64,000 nt of DNA from Nannochloropsis salina CCMP1776 (GCA_004565275.1 SDOX01000006.1:744001-808000), one strand, 5' to 3'; positions 1-11,014 are shown, counted from the stretch's first letter. A program made the numbers and translations. The notes: generated from the letters alone by a model not told the origin.

Positions 1-2
1 AA

Positions 3-1358
3 GGTCGGGACCCTGTCGAGATCGTCAAAGTCCGAGACACAATAGACAATAGCAACAACAACGACGCAGAGGAAGAGAGAACTAGACAGTTGCTGAATGG
101 CGGCGTTGAGGGAAAAGAGGATGACAAGAACCCTCCTCCTGACGACTGTAAGAGGCAGCTACTGCCTGACGACTGTAAGAGGCAGCTACTGTCAAGCAGT
201 AAGCAAGTCACAGAACTGGTCTTGCAAACAGAGCGAGACTTATTGGCTAGGAATCCTCTCCCAGAAAAGAGCTTTAAAGTGCTTTCATGGAATGTTAATG
301 GTCTCAACGGCATTCTGAATGGGAAAGCTGCCCAAATTAACGGCAACAAGGGTTCAAACGTATTGCAACAGTTGGTACAAGATGAAGGGAATGTAGACGT
401 AGTTTTTTTACAGGAAACTAAACTGCAAGATGCAAAGTGTGCAGCCTTTGAAGACGTTTTGCCCGGTTACGTCGCTCACTGGTCATGCTCCAAAACCAAG
501 AAAGGTTACGCCGGGGTGGCGGCATTTGTGCATGAGAAATACGTAAAAAGAGGCAACAGTTCCTATTCAGATGCTAACAAAGGGTCGTCAAGGGGTAAGC
601 AAGCCAAGCTGGCCTCATTTTTCACGGCGAAAGGCAAAGAGACACAGCCAACAAAGGGAGGAGAGGGGCGAATCGCCGCAAAGAAGACTGCGGCTTGTAA
701 AAGTGCCTCAATGGCCTCCTCGTGCAGCATCAAAGATAAAGAAATCGAGGACGGCGATAGCAGCGCTGAAGCGCTCCAAGTTCTGAGTGTACGCCGCGGT
801 TGCGACGGTGAGGATGACGAGGACGAGGAAGGCCGGGTGTTGACCCTGGAGTTCGGCTCCTTCTGGGTGGTCGGCGTCTACGTCACAAACTCGGGCATGA
901 AGCTCGAACGCTTAGAGTACAGATTGAAGCACTGGAACCCCTCGTTCCAAGCATACTTGGCCCGGTTGAACGCAGTGAAGCCGGCGCTGGTGGTTGGGGA
1001 CATGAACGTAGCCCCCGAGGGTTTAGATGTCTATAATGCGGGGGCCAAGCACCTGGCCAAGGTACCAGGCCTGACGCCCGAGGAGCGCGAGGCGCACGCG
1101 GCCTGGTTAAGGGCCGGGTGGAAAGACACGTTCAGGGCGCTCCACCCCGACGCAAGGGGGGCCTACACGTATTGGAACGTGAAGACACGGGCGCGGGCCG
1201 AGAACAAAGGGCTGCGCTTGGACTTGGCCGTGATCGGGGCGGCGGACATGGACGGCGGGCGCGGTGTTCGTGTGCGGGATTCCTTCATATTGCACGAAGC
1301 CACGATTGGGTTCTCGGACCATGCGCCCATCGGCGTGGTGCTCGATCTAGGGGCGTGA
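3..1358 (+). CDS. AP endonuclease / exonuclease III family (5' end may lie beyond window)
   Basis: Abasic-site endonuclease of base-excision repair, ExoIII/APE1 family (endonuclease/exonuclease/phosphatase fold). Visible catalytic blocks in order: WNVNG, FLQETK (metal-binding Glu), GDMNVAPEGLDV (Asp/Asn), YTYWN, LRLDLAV and the terminal SDHAPI (Asp-His). The reading frame is open to base 3; the first in-frame initiators are a TTG at 90 and later codons, so the N-terminus probably continues to the left. The N-terminal region is hydrophilic and carries a 27-bp tandem duplication. Between the strand ending AAFVHEKYV and the block GRVLTLEFGSFWVVGVYV lies a basic, low-complexity insert of about 90 residues that bacterial ExoIII lacks; it holds a PCNA-type QAKLASFF motif (600-623). 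No C-terminal GRF zinc finger (an APE2 feature) is seen. It converges with the GET2-like gene, 164 bp away. Family call is firm; the APE1/APE2 subclass is not. Confidence 0.9.
   Translation, partial: GRDPVEIVKVRDTIDNSNNNDAEEERTRQLLNGGVEGKEDDKNPPPDDCKRQLLPDDCKRQLLSSSKQVTELVLQTERDLLARNPLPEKSFKVLSWNVNGLNGILNGKAAQINGNKGSNVLQQLVQDEGNVDVVFLQETKLQDAKCAAFEDVLPGYVAHWSCSKTKKGYAGVAAFVHEKYVKRGNSSYSDANKGSSRGKQAKLASFFTAKGKETQPTKGGEGRIAAKKTAACKSASMASSCSIKDKEIEDGDSSAEALQVLSVRRGCDGEDDEDEEGRVLTLEFGSFWVVGVYVTNSGMKLERLEYRLKHWNPSFQAYLARLNAVKPALVVGDMNVAPEGLDVYNAGAKHLAKVPGLTPEEREAHAAWLRAGWKDTFRALHPDARGAYTYWNVKTRARAENKGLRLDLAVIGAADMDGGRGVRVRDSFILHEATIGFSDHAPIGVVLDLGA
138..191 (+). repeat. 27-bp perfect tandem duplication in coding sequence
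   Basis: Two identical copies, 138-164 and 165-191, each encoding PDDCKRQLL. In-frame, so it lengthens the disordered N-terminal part of the AP endonuclease by nine residues. Confidence 0.95.
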
Positions 1359-1522
1359 CTGGCATACGACCAGGCGGAATGGGTCTCTCCAGCAGACCCC
1401 GCCACCTTATTGAAAGGAAAGAATCATCAATAGCAATGGACTCGCAAGTGGCAGGCTTTTTGATTTCCAAGACGTTGTTTGAACGATTTGTCTCGCAATA
1501 CCCAGTCCATCCCACCCGCACC

Positions 1523-2940
1523 CTAGGCGCACAAGGCGAGAGCGAGAAGGAAAAAGAAGCTGAAAATGAGCATGTCCTGCCATGCCGCCTGCAGCACCTT
1601 CAAGGCCTCCAAGGCAGGGCCCAAGCCAAACGTGTGCGCTAGACTTGCCAGCATTGATCGATCAGGCACCTGATCCAGGCTGGCTTTCGCGCCGGTCTCG
1701 CCCTCGCGTCCACTCTCGCCCCCGCCTTCGCCTTCTAAAGGCACCGTCGAAGCCCAATCCTTGATATTTCCGCCAGCAGTCCCCCTTCCACTCGTTACAT
1801 GCAACACTCCCAGCAAAAATATCAACACTCCGTGCAAGATAAGAGCTACTAAGGGTAAAGGGAGGGAATCGAATACTTCGGGCAAAAACAGATTCCAGAT
1901 CCGCCTCAGCACATTGGCTCCTATCCTCTCCCTGTCCCAAAGTCCCAGATAATCTTTGTCGCCGCCTATATTCGGAGGAGAAATCGCCCCTACATTGGCT
2001 ACGAACTCGTCGAGCGCGGCCCGTGCCTGATGGTGTGCGGGCGGCTCCATGCCCGTGCTGGCCCTCACCCTGGCCAAGACAGTCGCGTTCAGCCCGGCCA
2101 CCCACACACCGAAGAGAAGGCCGGCCGCACACAGAGGCCAGAGGCGGAGAAGGACGTCGGAGGCTGTTAGAGCCTGGAGGAGGCTCGGCGCGGGCGATGT
2201 AGGGTTCTCTGGACGAGCTGAGACTCCCGAAGTGCAAGAAGTGGGTGTAAATACGAAATGAGAACGCTTGGAGGCGACCGTTTTCATTCCTTACGCGCTG
2301 AGCCCAAAAATTGAAAGAAGCGGCACGGCTCGCCAAATACAATCCACCACTCAAGACTTACCGGTATTTGCGTCGGTCTCAGTCGCTCCTTGGTCCCCAT
2401 ACCGAGACGCTTGGAAGCGTTTGCGCAAAACATTTCCCCCGGTGGTCAAGGCGCCGGTATTAGAGCCCGAGTGCGAAAATCCCTCGTGAGGCAACAAAGA
2501 GGGGCTCGAGGAGCGCTTTTCCGAGCCCCCCAGCGGGGTGTCGTTGGTGCCAGGCGGCATTTCGGATTGGCCGGCATTCAAATGATCCACCTCAGTTGGC
2601 ACTGCCTCAATCTTGATGTTGCGAGCCTGCAGCCGTCGTCGATTGCGGGCGCGGATCCCTCCCTCCTTGCTGGCCCCAACCTCAGAAACATTTGAGTCCT
2701 CTGCCTCCTCCTTCCCACCCGATGCCAAATCATATGCGGCCTCGAAAGGTGCATCGGCTTCGCTTTTGTCCTGTATGTGTTGAGAGGTATGGCATGTTAA
2801 GCGAGGCTCGAATTCGTTCAGGGGGTTCCAGCTCGCCACCCTCTTTAACTTGCCTGGATTGAAGACCCGGAGACAAGCTTTATCCGGTCCTTGCTGCCAG
2901 ACAATATCCTCGCCCGGCGACGCGCTGCAGCATCACTCAT
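1523..2940 (-). CDS. GET2/CAML-like ER receptor for tail-anchored proteins
   Basis: Predicted membrane subunit of the GET pathway, which receives tail-anchored proteins from GET3 at the ER. Three exons: 2940-2854, 2770-2362 and about 2217-1523 (2223 is an alternative acceptor), giving about 396 aa. The first exon encodes MSDAAARRRARILSG followed by SKDRIKLVSG; a basic RRR-R cluster followed by ILxxxxDRIxxI is the hallmark of GET2/CAML N-termini, which bind GET3. Residues 30-185 are polar and probably disordered. Three hydrophobic segments close the protein, at about 190-212, 285-306 and 380-396, the three-helix topology of the family. Intron 1 (83 bp) has a GC donor. The gene is divergent from the reductase at 3128, with 187 bp between start codons. 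Family members are poorly conserved, so the call rests on the N-terminal motif plus topology, not on overall similarity. Confidence 0.65.
2771..2853 (-). other. GC-AG intron (83 bp) in the GET2-like gene
   Basis: The donor reads CAG/GCAAGT and the acceptor ACATACAG. Splicing joins codon 29 to GACAAAAGC in phase 0. Without splicing, the N-terminal motif frame ends at a TAA inside the intron. Confidence 0.75.
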
Positions 2941-3127
2941 GATTGGAAACGCCTGTTACTTCCTGAAAGAAGAAAAGAAGTCAGAGTTGCTGTTCAAGGC
3001 ACCCACCTCTTCGCTCGCTCAATTCCTGAAACAAGCGGGGACATTGAGGTCACACTGACAGTTCGCACCCTACACCTGATAATCTAGTGATGAGCCGATC
3101 GAGCAAATTGAGCAGAGGGGCAACAAG

Positions 3128-4246
3128 ATGAATCCACTCCTCCTTTTCCTTCTGTGCATCATCCCGGCATCGGGTTTCGGGGCGCGTCGGGCCCCTCTCA
3201 TCAGTGGTCAAGAGTCAACCTCCCGCCTCTTCGTGTTCGGACTCGGTTATGTGGGCGCACGCCTGGCTCGAGAAATGGATGAAAGCCCAGGCTGGGCTGT
3301 TGCTGGCACGGTGACCTCACTATCCTCAACTTCGTCCATCCCGCCCTCGGTGCGGGTGTTTGAGTTTGACGCCTGTCCTGCCGCTCCCAAGCTGCTCGAT
3401 CCCCAGGGCTTGTGCTTCTTGCGACGAGCAACTCACGTCCTGATAAGTATCCCCCCAATGGACGGCCATGACCCTGTTGTGGATTTGTATCGATCTGAGC
3501 TGCTTAAAAATTGCGCTTGCTTGAGGTGGCTGGGCTATTTGAGCTCTACAAGTGTCTACGGAGACCGACAGGGGGCGTGGGTTACAGAGGACGATGAGGT
3601 GCGACCCGTTACGTCCAAGGCTCTTGCACGGGTTCGAGCGGAGCAAGCATGGATGGAGCTCAGGCAATGTATGCTAGATCGGCCTTTATTGTGCCGTGTT
3701 TTCCGGCTTGCTGGGATTTATGGCCCCGACAGGAACGCTCTGACCACGCTGCGAAAAGGAATGTCAGGTGCCCAAGGCGGGGGCTCTTTGCCGAATCTGG
3801 ACGGTGACAGTTTCGTCAGTCGCATCCACCTGGAGGACATTATACGCATTCTGAGGTGCTCTATGGACGAGACAGTAGAAAATGGAACGGAAGTCGAGAT
3901 ATACAATGTGGCAGACAACCGTCCCGCCTCGCGCCTTGAAGTCTTCTCCTTCGCTGCAAGGTTGCTTGGCGATGAATCCATTCTTTCAAATTATTACCAT
4001 GCGCCCTCTGCTTCGACGAATGCACATCACTTTCCCTCAAACTCGCCGCGTGCCCTCTCCCGCCGCGCTCGTCGTCCCGAGAGCAAACGTGTGAGTAACA
4101 AGAAGATGAGAAAGCTTCTTTCCGAGAGCAAGGCCGCTTTGGCCTCTTTAAATCTACGCCATCCCACATTCACAGAAGGACTTTCTAGTATTTTAAAGGA
4201 TGAGAAAGCAGACATTGAGCAAAGAAATCTTGAAGATAACTCCTAA
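3128..4246 (+). CDS. Plastid-targeted NAD(P)-binding epimerase/reductase (extended SDR, YeeZ-like)
   Basis: Single-exon protein of 372 aa. It begins with a signal peptide, MNPLLLFLLCIIPASGF, ending in an ASAFAP-like Phe site and a basic stretch (GARRAP), predicting transit to the complex plastid. The Rossmann motif FVFGLGYVGARLA follows, then LSSTSVYGD, the usual Ser/Tyr region of extended short-chain dehydrogenases, and FRLAGIYGPDRNAL. The substrate is unknown; relatives include nucleoside-diphosphate-sugar epimerase-like proteins of the YeeZ group. The Tyr-x3-Lys pair of classical SDRs is not seen after SVYG; YeeZ-like proteins often lack it too. It is divergent from the GET2-like gene and converges with the dehydrogenase ending at 4398. 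Confidence 0.75.
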   Translation: MNPLLLFLLCIIPASGFGARRAPLISGQESTSRLFVFGLGYVGARLAREMDESPGWAVAGTVTSLSSTSSIPPSVRVFEFDACPAAPKLLDPQGLCFLRRATHVLISIPPMDGHDPVVDLYRSELLKNCACLRWLGYLSSTSVYGDRQGAWVTEDDEVRPVTSKALARVRAEQAWMELRQCMLDRPLLCRVFRLAGIYGPDRNALTTLRKGMSGAQGGGSLPNLDGDSFVSRIHLEDIIRILRCSMDETVENGTEVEIYNVADNRPASRLEVFSFAARLLGDESILSNYYHAPSASTNAHHFPSNSPRALSRRARRPESKRVSNKKMRKLLSESKAALASLNLRHPTFTEGLSSILKDEKADIEQRNLEDNS

Positions 4247-4397
4247 TGCTCAGCAACGTATACGCCTTTTCTCTGGACGGCACACCCTGTTCGACTGTCC
4301 GTCTATTAATACTTGCGGGGTATCTTTAGTTGCTTGGTTGTCTTCTCTGCGAAGTATTAAGCAATGAATGAAAAGATAGCATTTTGCAAAATCCTCG

Positions 4398-5975
4398 TCA
4401 TTCCTGAGGCGATGAAACTGCACAGTCTTCTTCCAATCTCCTGTTCTTCGCCTTCCGCTTTCGAATTCGCTGGTTTGGGTCGGTTCCCACATGTAGAAGA
4501 GTACCAGCATTTCTACTTATTTCAATCCCGATGGCACTCCAGTCCATACCATTCAAATCTTTTTGGTTCATTGTGCTTGTCAGTCGATCCTGGAGCAGCG
4601 AAGCGAACGGCATCGGAACCCTCCCACGGCGAGCCGCGTCCAGCACCAAGGAGATGTCTTTATGACCCAAGCTGAGAGCGAAACCTCCCTGTCGATGGTC
4701 CCGCCGTGAAAGACGCTCGCCGTAGCTTCCAAGGAACGGGCATGGTTGGTGAATCGTCTTCGATTGAGGCATCATCCAAAAAACAACCGGGTAGCCTTCA
4801 AGCGATCTCCTGACACCTTACAGGCCACTTACCCTTTGTAGATGAGGCAGTCAAAAATCGTGTTGCTGAGCATAGACATGACCTTGACTCGATTCAATCC
4901 TTGATTCTCGGCTAGAGCGAGCGCTTCTCCAATGCTTTCCATGGCACTGGCGATGAGAAAATTACCGCACAGCTTCACAACATTGCCCGCCCCAGCATCT
5001 CTTCGACTGAACTCGAAAACATCCGATCCAGTGGCCAGGAGAACAGGTTTCGCAGCTTTCATCGCGCGAACATCTGTGCCTCCCACCACAAAGAAAGCTT
5101 GTTTTTTCTCCACGCCCTCAGGACGAGCAAAGACTGGAGCACCCACGTACCCAACGGCTTTTGCGGCGTGTACAGAGGCGAGCGCACGAGACGTAGATGG
5201 TGCGACGGTCGAACAGCTGATATGAAGCGCGCCTGGCGAAAGGGTTGGCACAATGTCTTGTGACACGCTTCATTGAAATGAATTAAAAATGTTCAAACAA
5301 TGAGAATTAAACAATGTTGAGACAGAATCTCATATTACTGACAGAGCACGATTCCACATAAGCCCCGCGGCCCGCCCTCGGAGCTCACATTTTCAAGACT
5401 TCATCATTCGGTAACATCGTCACAATTATTTGTGCCTGTGCTCCTAGGATTCGAATGTCCTTGGCGATAGATGCCCCCTGGAGGTGGTATGATTCACTCT
5501 ATCTTATCAATGGGTACTTTATGCGCACAATGGCAATGCAATCAATCTCGACGCCAGCTCTTTGAAAATGGATTCCAAGGCATCTCACCTCTGCTTCAAG
5601 TCGTCTTGTATTCTCGTTGTTGTATTTGTCGTAAACCATCAGCGGATAGCCGGCTTTCAAGAAATTTATTCCCATAGCGAACCCCATTTTCCCGCATCCA
5701 ATCAAGGCGAGTGTTCCCTTCCGAGCTTTAGATACCTCAAGGCGCGTACGCGTGGTAGCCATAGGCGCAGACGTGGCTGCTGAGTAAGAAATTTGGAGGG
5801 TATGGACTGATAGTTTCATCGTTCGCAGCCTGCGCGTGATCATGGGCACGGCCATCTTGCTCTGTGACTGTGCTCGCATGGAAGGAAGACATAAGATGAG
5901 TACCAGAGAGAAGCGCGGGAACCACAAATCAATTCCGGTAGAATGTGTCGAGCCTGACACGCCTAAGGTTTGCAA
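4398..5975 (-). CDS. 3-hydroxyisobutyrate dehydrogenase-like beta-hydroxyacid dehydrogenase
   Basis: NAD(P)-dependent oxidation of a beta-hydroxyacid; the family includes 3-hydroxyisobutyrate dehydrogenase (valine breakdown) and glyoxylate/succinic semialdehyde reductases. Four exons: 5975-5589, 5477-5389, 5267-4833 and 4725-4398, about 412 aa from the first ATG. Motifs in order: IGCGKMGFAMGINFLKAG (nucleotide-binding Rossmann), IIVTMLPNDEVL, HISCSTVAPSTSRAL (substrate loop), GAPVFARPEG, then GNVVKLCGNFLIASAMES, where KLCGN carries the catalytic Lys, and a C-terminal helical domain with FALSLGHKDISL and GVPMPFASL-like VPMPFASL. Start choice is open: ATGs at 5975, 5879 and 5855 all precede the Rossmann fold; MAVPMITRRLRTMKLS after 5855 looks like a mitochondrial presequence. 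The next gene starts 140 bp upstream on the same strand. Confidence 0.85.
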
Positions 5976-6115
5976 AACAGCGGCATGACTGCGGACATTT
6001 ATTTTGTACTATAAAGCGCGTCGTTATTTCTTACGGCGGCGATTGGCCATGCCCCGTACGACAGTTCTTTATACATGGACAGGACAAGACGTTATCGTGT
6101 GCAGCGAGCCTTAAC

Positions 6116-7782
6116 CTATCCCTTCGTGCTACAGTCAACACATGATTTTTTCCAATCCATAAGCAGATTAATCAGAATGTATAAGAACAACCCTATGCCA
6201 ATGGCCAGATTCACGGGTCCGTAGCGCTTGCGCGAGAGCTCGTTGCTGTAGTATGTCCGGGCAGATTCTAGCTGGAAAAGATCCTTCATTCGAGTACGAG
6301 AGCGAAGATTTAGAACAGCCGGGAACACAAGAGTGATGATAATGCCCACCGTGCCGGCGTATTCGCTTATTCGGCCGAGATCTCGCAGGAAGAGGGCCGC
6401 CACAAGAGGGGGGATCGCGGCTAAGAGGCGGAAGGCGACGGTCGTGACCCTCGATGGATGGTCTGGGCTACCGTCCGGGCGCTTCTGATCGTTTCCCATG
6501 TCCAGCATGTTGTTGCCCAGCGTGATCGCGTTCAGGGGGAAAGCACCTGTGGCGGATTATGAAGAAAGACAATGAGTGTGGGTGCGAAAAAGTCCGCTCT
6601 CTGTCCTGTTCTGTTCATGGTGGTGCACCTAATTCGGTCGAACACTCGCTGATCATGAGGTGCCTGTCTTCAGTCTCCTTTCATCCCAACCCACAGTCCA
6701 AACGTCGACGTACTTGCCACATCGAGCGCGGGGAAAAGCAGGACGTAGGTCCCCACAACTCGCCCCAGGCCGGTGTGCCCGTAGCCCTTCCACTCCAGAT
6801 TGGACGACTGCGCCATGCCAGGACCGAAGTAATAAGCCACCAAGAGAGCGATCACTCCGTAGAAAATGCCGCTCATGACGAAGGTTGCCAGGAAGATTTG
6901 CCCGAGAAGCGTCTTGTCGCGGACGGGGTGGGAGAGACCGGCGATGGAGTGGTGGTAGATGAAGGAATAGCAGGCGATGGGCAGGAACACTGGCATGCCC
7001 TCCCACCTCCAGAGCGGGATCCCCACCGGCTCTTGCTGCCCGGGAAACGACTCACCGGTGTGGGCGCAGGCAGCCAGCACGGAGCCCACCATGCTGGCGA
7101 CCATGAGTAGCCGACAGGAGGCCAAGGCCATTTGGACTGAGATCTGCTCTGTTAATTCCAGACAGCTGAGCGGTATTACCAGGACTGCGAAGAGGCCGAG
7201 GTACACACCATAAGAGGCATCGGCGTGAGGGGCGGGGAGGGGGAACATAGCCGCCACCGAATTCGCGAAGACTGTGCCGTACGCCAGCAATGCTCCATAG
7301 ATGTAGATGGAAAGGCATATCATGTAGAGCACCTTACCATGGTAGCCCAAAAACAGTTGACAGAGCGTGGGCATTTCATACTTACGCTTCTTCACAGTCA
7401 ATAGCAATGGCAAGTCCTGCGAGACGTGTATTCGCCGGACTAGAGCAGGCGTCACAATCCCGCCTGCTTGGCCTTCCGTAAGGAAACAGCTTGGATTTTC
7501 AATAAGTTCAGCCCGTGCACTGCTCTCCAGCACGTAATCTTTGGCTATATTACTCAAAGCAGCCATTGAAAATAGGGCGACGATGGTAAGGACAGATCCC
7601 GTTTGTGCTGTCGCGTAAGGCAAGGTCAAAAAGCCAGTCCCCATGATGTAGTTTACTGTGAAGGCCACCGCTACTACAAACCCAAATCCTTTCTTCTTGC
7701 TACTACTGTCTTCCACCGCCACTCGGAGGCCACGCAAGCGTAAGGGCGATAGTAGAGCTTTTTCGTCATTCCGTTCCTCCAT
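6116..7782 (-). CDS. Amino-acid transporter, AAAP/SLC38-like
   Basis: Secondary amino-acid transporter, about 499 aa in two exons, 7782-6714 and 6546-6116 (donor GTACGT, acceptor CCACAG). A short cytosolic N-terminus precedes a first membrane helix containing NYIMGTGFLTLPYA, the characteristic first helix of the AAAP superfamily. Some ten to eleven hydrophobic segments follow, including YMICLSIYIYGALLAYG, GVYLGLFAVLVIPLSCLEL, FLPIACYSFIYHHSIAG and, across the intron, SAFPLNAITLGNN, another family block. A long loop lies between helices 2 and 3. Substrate and membrane (plasma or vacuole) cannot be told. Its 5' end faces the ABC1 kinase gene across 730 bp. Confidence 0.85.
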
Positions 7783-8512
7783 AAAGATATGGTCGAGGAG
7801 TGCGAGTTCCTTGGCCTCTGCTTTCAGGAGAGAGCTCCAGTCGCTTCAAGCCGAACCTAAAAGGGGTCGACTGGCATTTATTTGGATATTTGGACGGTCA
7901 AGGCATAAGGTACCAAGGGCAAAATATGACGTCCGTGCATGCTTCACTGATCCTATTTCTGACGTACGATGTCTTCATTGGCTAAATGCGCGGGGTATCA
8001 GAGACCGTCACCTTGTCCTCCCTTTTCGCGATGTGGAAGTCTGGCCGGGCCTTGGTTCTCCACCCCGGAGTGAAGGTCAAAAATATCGAGTTCTTTCAGC
8101 GCGACTCTCCCGTGACCATCTCGATTTACTTCCGAGCCCGTTGATGCCGTAACTCCCTCTGTTCTGCAGGCAGGCATTCCACCTACCGACATGCAACATG
8201 GTGCAAGTCGCGTGCGAACGGCGAGGGAGGGGAGGGTGCCGCCTCAAGGAGGAACCCAGGCCCCTTCACCGGTCGACGGATGACTGATTGGAACATAAAT
8301 TTACACCACACCTCCACAATCAGGGTCGTTGTGCATTTTTGGTCCAGTGGAGTTAACACTGTGCACCTACTGCGTCCTCACTCAGGGTGAGACGGGCTGA
8401 GTCATAGGCTCCCCTCTACTCCTCCACCCTCGTCGGTGTTGTGGAAGATTTCTTGTTGTTCCGGCACCCAACAGGCTCGATCGGGCGACCGGTCATAGTA
8501 GCAAATTCAGAC
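7783..8512. promoter_or_regulatory. Divergent intergenic region (transporter / ABC1 kinase)
   Basis: No convincing gene was found in these 730 bp. Both flanking genes start here, so it should hold both promoters. The kinase frame is open upstream to an ATG at 8441, but the ATG at 8513 directly precedes the signal peptide. No TATA box or other element could be assigned. Confidence 0.45.
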
Positions 8513-11014
8513 ATGAAAGGTTTGCTGCTAGAGATGACATGGCTAGTAATCGTGCTTGTGTTTGGGACGGCACCGTCGACCGGTTTTCGGCTGGCCGGAG
8601 ACCCAGTCATGAATATGATGCCGACCAGGCCGCGGGGGCTCTCCTTGGCGGCTTTGAGCCTCGAGGGCGACGTGAGCACGTTTGGAGGTAGTGAGCAGGA
8701 TATTCCCGCGTCCACACGTCTGCAAAAGGCACGGTTGCGCCTTGCCGAGGCCCAGGGCATCATTCCAGCCGGCTCGAGCGAGCGGTATCAAACGCCTGGC
8801 GGGCCCCCGCGCACCACCAAAGTCCGGGACCTGACTTTTAAGGTGGCAGAACCGGAGGTACAGTATGACCCTGACGAAGCAGAGGCGCGGCTTTGGCGGC
8901 AGCCGCTGAGATGGCTGAGGCGCAATGTGGACCTGTTCGTTCCCCTGACCGCCTTCCTGCTCCGAGTCATCTCGGACATTGCCACCGACCAGGAGGAGCA
9001 GCACCGGCGGAAGAGAGCCCAGGAACTACTCGAGATTATCAGCAAGCTAGGTCCGGCGGTCATCAAGGCAGGACAGGCCTTGTCGTCGCGCCCAGACCTC
9101 CTTCCCACCGAGTACTTGGAGGAGCTCCAGAAGCTGCAGGACCGCCTGCCGCCCTTTCCGAACGAGCAGGCCTTCCAAGTGGTGGAGGCGGAGTTGGGCG
9201 TCCCGTTCGACCAAGTCTTCGAGCTGCTGGAGGAAAACCCGATCGCGGCAGCCTCCATCGGCCAGGTCTACAAGGCAACACTGCGCTCGACTGGCGAGAC
9301 GGTTGCGGTGAAGGTTCAGCGGCCTCGCTGCGAGGAAATTATCTCCGTGGATTTGTACGTCCTTCGCTGGTATGCTGGCCTGATCAACCGGATTTTGGGC
9401 ATGTTGCAGCGCGACATCGACGTCATCGCGGTGATCGACGACTTCGGGGAGCTTATTTACCGGGAAATCGACTACACGGCCGAGGCCGCCAACGCCCAGC
9501 GCTTCGTGGAGCTCTACGGGGGACTCCCGGACATCTTCGTGCCTCGCGTCTACACCGAGCTCTCCACGCGCAAGGTCCTGACCCTGGAGTGGGTGGATGG
9601 CGCCCGCCTGGTGGACCAGCGCCAGCTCGAGGCCTACCGTGCCGACCCGACCAAGCTGGTGGATCGGCTCGTCCAATGCTCTCTCCGACAGATGCTCGAG
9701 AACGGGTTCTTCCACGCGGACCCCCACGCTGTAAGTAGTCGGTGGGCTCTCTCTTGTCTCTGCCTGGCCGTGTCGTATTCCAGACCCTCTGCTCTCGATC
9801 TCCCCCGTCTACGTGACTCCCGTTCTCGAAAAGGGCGCCTGACGCAACCTTCCCTTTGCGGCACAGGGAAACCTGCTCTGCACCCCCGAGGGCCAGCTTT
9901 GCTACCTGGACTTTGGGATGATGAGCTATGTGGAGTCCAATCAGAGGTATGGCATCATCGAGGCGGTCATACACCTGGTCAACCGGGACTTCACCTCCCT
10001 CGCCTCGCTCTATCAGCGCATGGGCTTCATCCCCGGCGACGTCGACACACAGCCGATCATTGTCGCCCTGGAGGCCGCCCTCCCCGAGGTTTTGAACGCC
10101 TCCGTGGGCGAGCTGAACTTCAAGAACGTGATCAACAAGCTCGGTGACGTCATGTACAAGTTCCCCTTCTCCCTACCGCCCTACTACATCGCTATCATCC
10201 GCTGCCTGGGGGTGCTGGAGGGCCTGGCCCTGCAAGTGGACCCGAACTCCCGCATCATCAACGACGCATACCCCTACATCGCCTCACGCCTCCTTACAGA
10301 CTCTTCGCCGGAGCTTCAGGCCGCCCTGCACAAGCTCATCTTCAAGGCGGGTCGCCCACGTTGGGAGCGGCTCGAGCAGCTCTTGGAGGTGGCAGGCAGC
10401 ACATCGGACTACGACGTGACTTTGGCGATGGACCAGCTCCTCGATTACACACTCTCCGAGCAAGGGACCGAATTTCGTCGCATTTTTGCCGCCGAACTGG
10501 TGGATGCAGTCGACCAGCTTGGCGCGGACACGACATCCTACGTTCTGAAAAATTGGCGATCGCTGTCTTTGGGCCAGGCCACAGCCGCTCTCTCCCCCAC
10601 CCTGGTCGCTCTCTCGACTGGCACCGAGGAGGACGGCGTTCCAGATCCATTCGAGCTGGCTGGTCTCCCGGGTAAGTCACGCAGTCTCGACTCGACATGT
10701 GTATTGGGAAGATAGTTCTCACTGACCCCGACTGGAGATCAGATGCCTGTACCCTCACCAATTCATCGACCTCTATCACTATATTGGTCCTCACAGACGA
10801 AGATATGACGCCAACTATGCTGGCCGCGCGTCGTGTCGCACGAACCCTTGCGCTGAGTCGGGGTTTTGATGCGGAACGGCTGCTTCCTCTCGTCCGACGG
10901 CTCGTTCAAGAACCCAAGGCCCAAGACCTGGGGCTTGGAATCGCGGCAGACACATCCGAGCGAATTGTCTCTCGCCTTATTCGTACTATTTTTCAAGTAC
11001 CAGAGCCAGTGTAG
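8513..11014 (+). CDS. Plastid ABC1/UbiB-family atypical kinase (ABC1K)
   Basis: Atypical protein kinase-like ATPase of the ABC1/ADCK/UbiB family, which supports prenylquinone metabolism in plastids and mitochondria. Three exons, 8513-9730, 9867-10671 and 10797-11014, encode 746 aa. The leader MKGLLLEMTWLVIVLVFG then APSTGFRLAG is a signal peptide plus ASAFAP-like site, so the plastid is the likely location. Family motifs: LGPAVIKAGQALSSRPDLL (the KxGQ inhibitory motif), PIAAASIGQVYKATL (Ala-rich nucleotide loop), VAVKVQRP (catalytic Lys), EIDYTAEAANAQRF, LTLEWVDG, HADPHAGN across the first intron (usually HADPHPGN), and CYLDFGMM (metal-binding Asp). The C-terminal 250 aa are helical and family-typical for plant ABC1K1/3-like proteins. 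The nearby prenyl diphosphate synthase (32806) makes a side chain used in the same pathway, but the two are 24 kb apart. Confidence 0.93.

Noticed and set aside
1662-2354. A 230-codon minus-strand frame within the GET2-like gene
   Set aside because: It lacks hydrophobic segments and is Arg/Ser-rich; the other frame has the expected three membrane helices and joins in phase to the upstream exon.
8893-9738. A 281-codon plus-strand frame
   Set aside because: It is the +1 shadow of the ABC1 kinase exon; the GC-rich codon bias opens alternative frames. No family residues appear.
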